24,247 nt of DNA from a virus. The stretch covers positions 1 to 24,247 of IMG/VR virus record IMGVR_UViG_3300032282_000114. The stretch is one strand, 5' to 3'. This document shows positions 22,359 through 24,247 of the stretch, piece by piece; the stretch's first letter is position 1; each line of letters starts with the position of its first letter. The notes under the pieces are model-generated. The model did not search any database. It saw only the letters and a program-made list of their open reading frames with translations, and was not told the DNA's origin. The position numbers and the translations under genes were made by a program.

Positions 22359-23126
22359 ATGCACTATTACCAGTTCAACATTGGTGACTACATCAAGAAC
22401 ACTTTGCATCTTTCTCTCGAGGAAGACCTTGCATATAGGCGTTTACTTGATTTCTATTACGACTCTGAACAACCAATACCCAACGATATCCCAAAGGTTT
22501 CCCGTAGGTTAAGGTTGGGTTGTGATGTTATTCAATCTGTACTAGATGAATTTTTTGAATTGTCTAAAAATGGTTATAGAAATCACAGGGCAGATTTAGA
22601 AATTGCTAGTTACCAAGAATACATGGCTAAACAAAAAGCCAACGGTAGCAAGGGAGGAAGACCTAAAAAAACCCAACAAGAACTTACCGCTAACCCAGAC
22701 CAAACCCAAAATAACCCTAAACATGAACCACTAACCACTCCCATAAACCAAGAACCAGTTATTAAAGAAGGTAAACCTTCTTTGTCTGGAACTGCGTTCC
22801 CGCCATGCCCCCATACCGAGTTATTAAAACTATGGGGAAAACAATTACCGCACCTTACGCAGCCAAGAACATGGGAAGGCAACCGCCAAGCCAACATGAG
22901 ACAACGATGGATTCAAGCTGGCAAACCTTCTGCATATTCTCCAGAAGGCTACAAAACAACCGAGGAAGGGCTGAAGTGGTGGGACTCGTTCTTTGGCTAC
23001 ATTGCCAATGACACTTCCTTGGCTAAAGGGTTTGAGACCAAGGGCAGAACTTGGTTGCCAGACTTAGAGTGGGTGGTTAACGCTACCAATTTTCAAAAAA
23101 TCATTGATGGAAAGTACGCAAAATGA
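22359..23126 (+). CDS. DUF1376 (YdaU-like) replication-associated protein
   Basis: A 255-residue protein. The N-terminal 90 residues carry the DUF1376 signature: YYQFNIGDYIKNTLHLSLEE (3-22), then DLAYRRLLDFYYDSEQPIP (23-41) and a winged-helix-like remainder. A GSKGGRPKK basic stretch (96-104) and a Pro/Gln/Asn-rich linker (about 105-150) follow. The C-terminal part (about 150-255) has WWDSFFGYIA and the conserved-looking WLPDLEWVVNATNFQKIIDGKY end. DUF1376 genes normally sit where phage replication initiator (O/DnaD-like) genes do, so DNA-binding at the origin is the likely job. AAGG lies 9 bases before the ATG. The stop overlaps the next ATG. Confidence 0.85.
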   Translation: MHYYQFNIGDYIKNTLHLSLEEDLAYRRLLDFYYDSEQPIPNDIPKVSRRLRLGCDVIQSVLDEFFELSKNGYRNHRADLEIASYQEYMAKQKANGSKGGRPKKTQQELTANPDQTQNNPKHEPLTTPINQEPVIKEGKPSLSGTAFPPCPHTELLKLWGKQLPHLTQPRTWEGNRQANMRQRWIQAGKPSAYSPEGYKTTEEGLKWWDSFFGYIANDTSLAKGFETKGRTWLPDLEWVVNATNFQKIIDGKYAK

Positions 23127-23353
23127 CATTTGCCAAACCTACCCCAAAACAAGAATCTTCTTTTGACGAAGTGCAAAAGCTAATGTGTTCTGTACCTGGT
23201 TGCCCTAGCCGTTGGTCTGTCCACATGAGCGGTGACAAGCCCAAGTGTTCTAAGCATCAATGGGAAAAAAACGCTAGCGACTACAAGCGCCCTATCGTTG
23301 CCAAGCCTGTATCACAGACTGTGCAGCAATGGTATGAGAAAGAAAACTTTTGA
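23123..23353 (+). CDS. Small zinc-binding-type protein
   Basis: A 76-residue protein with a likely metal knuckle pair: C22-x4-C27 (CSVPGC) and C42-x2-H45 (CSKH), with H34 nearby. The layout PGC-x3-W-S-V-H-M-x-G-D-K-P-K-C-x-x-H resembles short zinc-ribbon proteins that follow DUF1376 genes, where a helicase loader is expected. The C-terminus is basic then acidic (VQQWYEKENF). It starts in an ATGA overlap. Two consecutive in-frame TGA codons end it, and the same frame is open again downstream (see the overlapping ORF at 23372). Confidence 0.75.
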   Translation: MTFAKPTPKQESSFDEVQKLMCSVPGCPSRWSVHMSGDKPKCSKHQWEKNASDYKRPIVAKPVSQTVQQWYEKENF

Positions 23354-23604
23354 TGACCAAAATTAAAGCCCATGCCCTACTCGACAGAATCAGAAGCGGA
23401 GAAGCCAGATTTTTGTCATTGGCTGAAACAAATAGCGCCTTGGAACGGACAGGGGACATTTGTGGACTATTTAGCGAACCACTACGCGCTAATGGCAATG
23501 AACGCTGCAACCATAGACCACGCCAGACACATGAGCAAGCTGCTGAAGTCGGATTTTCCTACTCTAAATATCTTGATTGTTCAACGGGTGAAAGTGTTAA
23601 ATGA
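23353..23604 (+). CDS. Small unknown protein, candidate A of two overlapping frames
   Basis: An 83-residue ORF starting MTKIKAHALLDRIRSGEARF and containing SALERTGDI. This N-terminal pattern (HALLD-x-I-R-x-G and AL-x-x-TGD) resembles small phage proteins I recall from early operons. Its start overlaps the preceding TGA (TGATG) and its stop overlaps the next ATG (ATGA), matching the style of the operon. The last 40 residues are rich in Cys, His, Arg and Ser and look less protein-like. It competes with the ORF at 23372-23614 in another frame. Confidence 0.52.
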   Translation: MTKIKAHALLDRIRSGEARFLSLAETNSALERTGDICGLFSEPLRANGNERCNHRPRQTHEQAAEVGFSYSKYLDCSTGESVK

Positions 23605-23614
23605 GCAAAGATGA
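23372..23614 (+). CDS. Small unknown protein, candidate B of two overlapping frames
   Basis: An 80-residue ORF lying almost wholly inside candidate A in a different frame. It encodes a very protein-like sequence: FCHWLKQIAPWNGQGTFVDY, then LANHYALMAMNAATID, RHMSKLLKSDF and a hydrophobic strand LNILIVQRVKVL. It is in the same frame as the zinc-binding gene, separated from it by TGATGA and five further codons. The start has only AAAG as ribosome site. It overlaps the next gene by 14 bases. Either this, candidate A, or both are real. Confidence 0.45.
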   Translation: MPYSTESEAEKPDFCHWLKQIAPWNGQGTFVDYLANHYALMAMNAATIDHARHMSKLLKSDFPTLNILIVQRVKVLNEQR

Positions 23615-23807
23615 AATGGTTGAAATGTTGAAAATAGTCAACTGCGACATAAACACCATTATTTTTGCTACCAACGCATGGGAAATGGGCGCAGAGTGGC
23701 AGAAAGAACAATGTGCTTTGCTTTGTGAAGAAGAACGCATAAATGCTACCCATTACTCAGCCCCTACCCAATCAAACTGGTTGGCTAAAAAAATCCGAGC
23801 CAGATGA
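23601..23807 (+). CDS. Small early phage protein of unknown function
   Basis: A 68-residue protein: MSKDEMVEMLKIVNC, then a helix with WEMGAEWQKEQCALLCEEER and a basic end (WLAKKIRAR). This E-x-x-C-A-x-x-C-E-E helix followed by a basic IRAR end is common in small proteins of phage early operons whose function is unknown. ATGA overlaps exist at both ends. Confidence 0.7.
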   Translation: MSKDEMVEMLKIVNCDINTIIFATNAWEMGAEWQKEQCALLCEEERINATHYSAPTQSNWLAKKIRAR

Positions 23808-24247
23808 TTCACTATCACGGCACACCCATATCGCCCATAAAAGCGATTGAAACTATGGGAGGCAAACACTTTTGCGTGTCTTACGCTAGACCAGATGACC
23901 TTAAACGATGTTTGCGCCTTGGGCAAAGCCTAATGCTTGATAACGGGGCATTTAGTGCGTTTACCCGTGGGCTTAAATTTGACCGCGATGGGTTTTACGA
24001 GTGGGTAGAGCCTTTGTTAGCCCATCCCCATTGGGCGGTAGTGCCAGATGTGATTGACGGAACTGTTGAACAACAACGGGAAATGGTCAAAACATGGCCT
24101 TTTCGCAAAGAATTTGGCATTCCTGTTTGGCATTTGGGCTTGCCCATATCCTATTTATTGGAATTGTGCGACACATGGGGGCGGGTTTGCTTTGGGTCAG
24201 CCGGAGAATTTTGGCAAATTGGAACTAGCAAATGGTGCGGCAAGATG
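23804..24247 (+). CDS. TGT/DpdA-like protein, cut by the window end
   Basis: The first 148 codons of a gene that runs off the window. It starts MIHYHGTPISPIKAIETMGG in an ATGA overlap. Motifs: LMLDNGAFSAF (43-53), WAVVPDVIDGT (77-87), IPVWHLG (106-112) and CFGSAGE (129-135). D-N-G-A-F with a later P-D-V-I and a G-S-A-G-E loop parallels the DSGGFQ and GGLAVGE motifs of tRNA-guanine transglycosylase TIM barrels. Phage DpdA proteins of that superfamily put 7-deazaguanines into DNA. I infer superfamily membership from these motifs only; an uncharacterised phage TIM-barrel protein is the alternative. No preQ0 synthesis genes are in view. Confidence 0.6.
   Translation, partial: MIHYHGTPISPIKAIETMGGKHFCVSYARPDDLKRCLRLGQSLMLDNGAFSAFTRGLKFDRDGFYEWVEPLLAHPHWAVVPDVIDGTVEQQREMVKTWPFRKEFGIPVWHLGLPISYLLELCDTWGRVCFGSAGEFWQIGTSKWCGKM

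Noticed and set aside
22610-22897. 95-codon minus-strand frame opposite the DUF1376 gene
   Set aside because: Trp/Cys/Gly/Leu-rich shadow sequence with no signals; the plus-strand gene is well supported.
1-24247. tRNA genes, integrase, attachment sites, insertion sequences
   Set aside because: No cloverleaf-like segment, recombinase, transposase or flanking terminal repeats were seen on either strand. The homing endonuclease is the only mobile element.

Overview
The window is part of the genome of a short-tailed (podovirus-type) tailed phage or prophage. Its head and head-to-tail genes are related to Salmonella phage P22: a gp5-like coat protein, gp4-like and gp10-like head-completion proteins, and a gp7-like ejection protein. 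The early region carries an ERF annealing protein and a YqaJ/lambda-type exonuclease. The lysis genes (GTA-type 3TM holin, XhlA-like protein, M15 peptidase), the tail-assembly chaperone domain and the DUF1376 replication protein point to a Gram-negative host. A betaproteobacterium is a guess from gene content; nothing here proves it. No terminase, portal, integrase or attachment site is in view, so lifestyle is undecided.

Layout. (1) 24-1734 holds the coat protein and a small beta-rich virion-type protein, closed by a strong intrinsic terminator. (2) 1826-7938 is a block of seven genes: small beta proteins, three repetitive tail-fibre-like proteins, a tail-fibre assembly chaperone and a small follower. 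It lies between the coat gene and the gp4-like gene, which are neighbours in P22. (3) 7953-16947 holds the gp4-like and gp10-like genes, separated by a GIY-YIG homing endonuclease, then a small protein and three large ejection/internal virion proteins. (4) 16947-19408 holds a head-binding/collar-type tail protein and a tightly packed lysis cassette. (5) 19405-21948, minus strand, is a ten-gene early operon built around ERF and YqaJ. It includes three membrane proteins of 28, 34 and 44 codons and a 55-codon gene, nearly all joined by ATGA or TGATG/TAATG overlaps. (6) 21949-22358 is the control region, with a 50-residue Cro/YdaS-like HTH protein, three copies of an operator-like TTAGGTT element and candidate promoters firing both ways. 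(7) 22359-24247, plus strand, is a replication-side operon: a DUF1376 protein, a small zinc-binding protein, small unknowns with an overlapping-frame puzzle, and a C-terminally cut gene whose motifs resemble the tRNA-guanine transglycosylase/DpdA superfamily, possibly a DNA-modifying enzyme.

The HTH protein probably decides between early operons by binding the repeated element that overlaps the promoters. ERF plus YqaJ form a two-component recombination system, and DUF1376 plus the zinc protein sit where replication initiation and loading proteins usually lie. Late genes build the particle, deliver DNA and lyse the cell. The least explained items are the coupled micro-membrane proteins, the shared beta module in the gp4-like and gp10-like proteins, a probable AUU start codon, a same-strand overlapping ORF pair and the truncated TGT-like gene.
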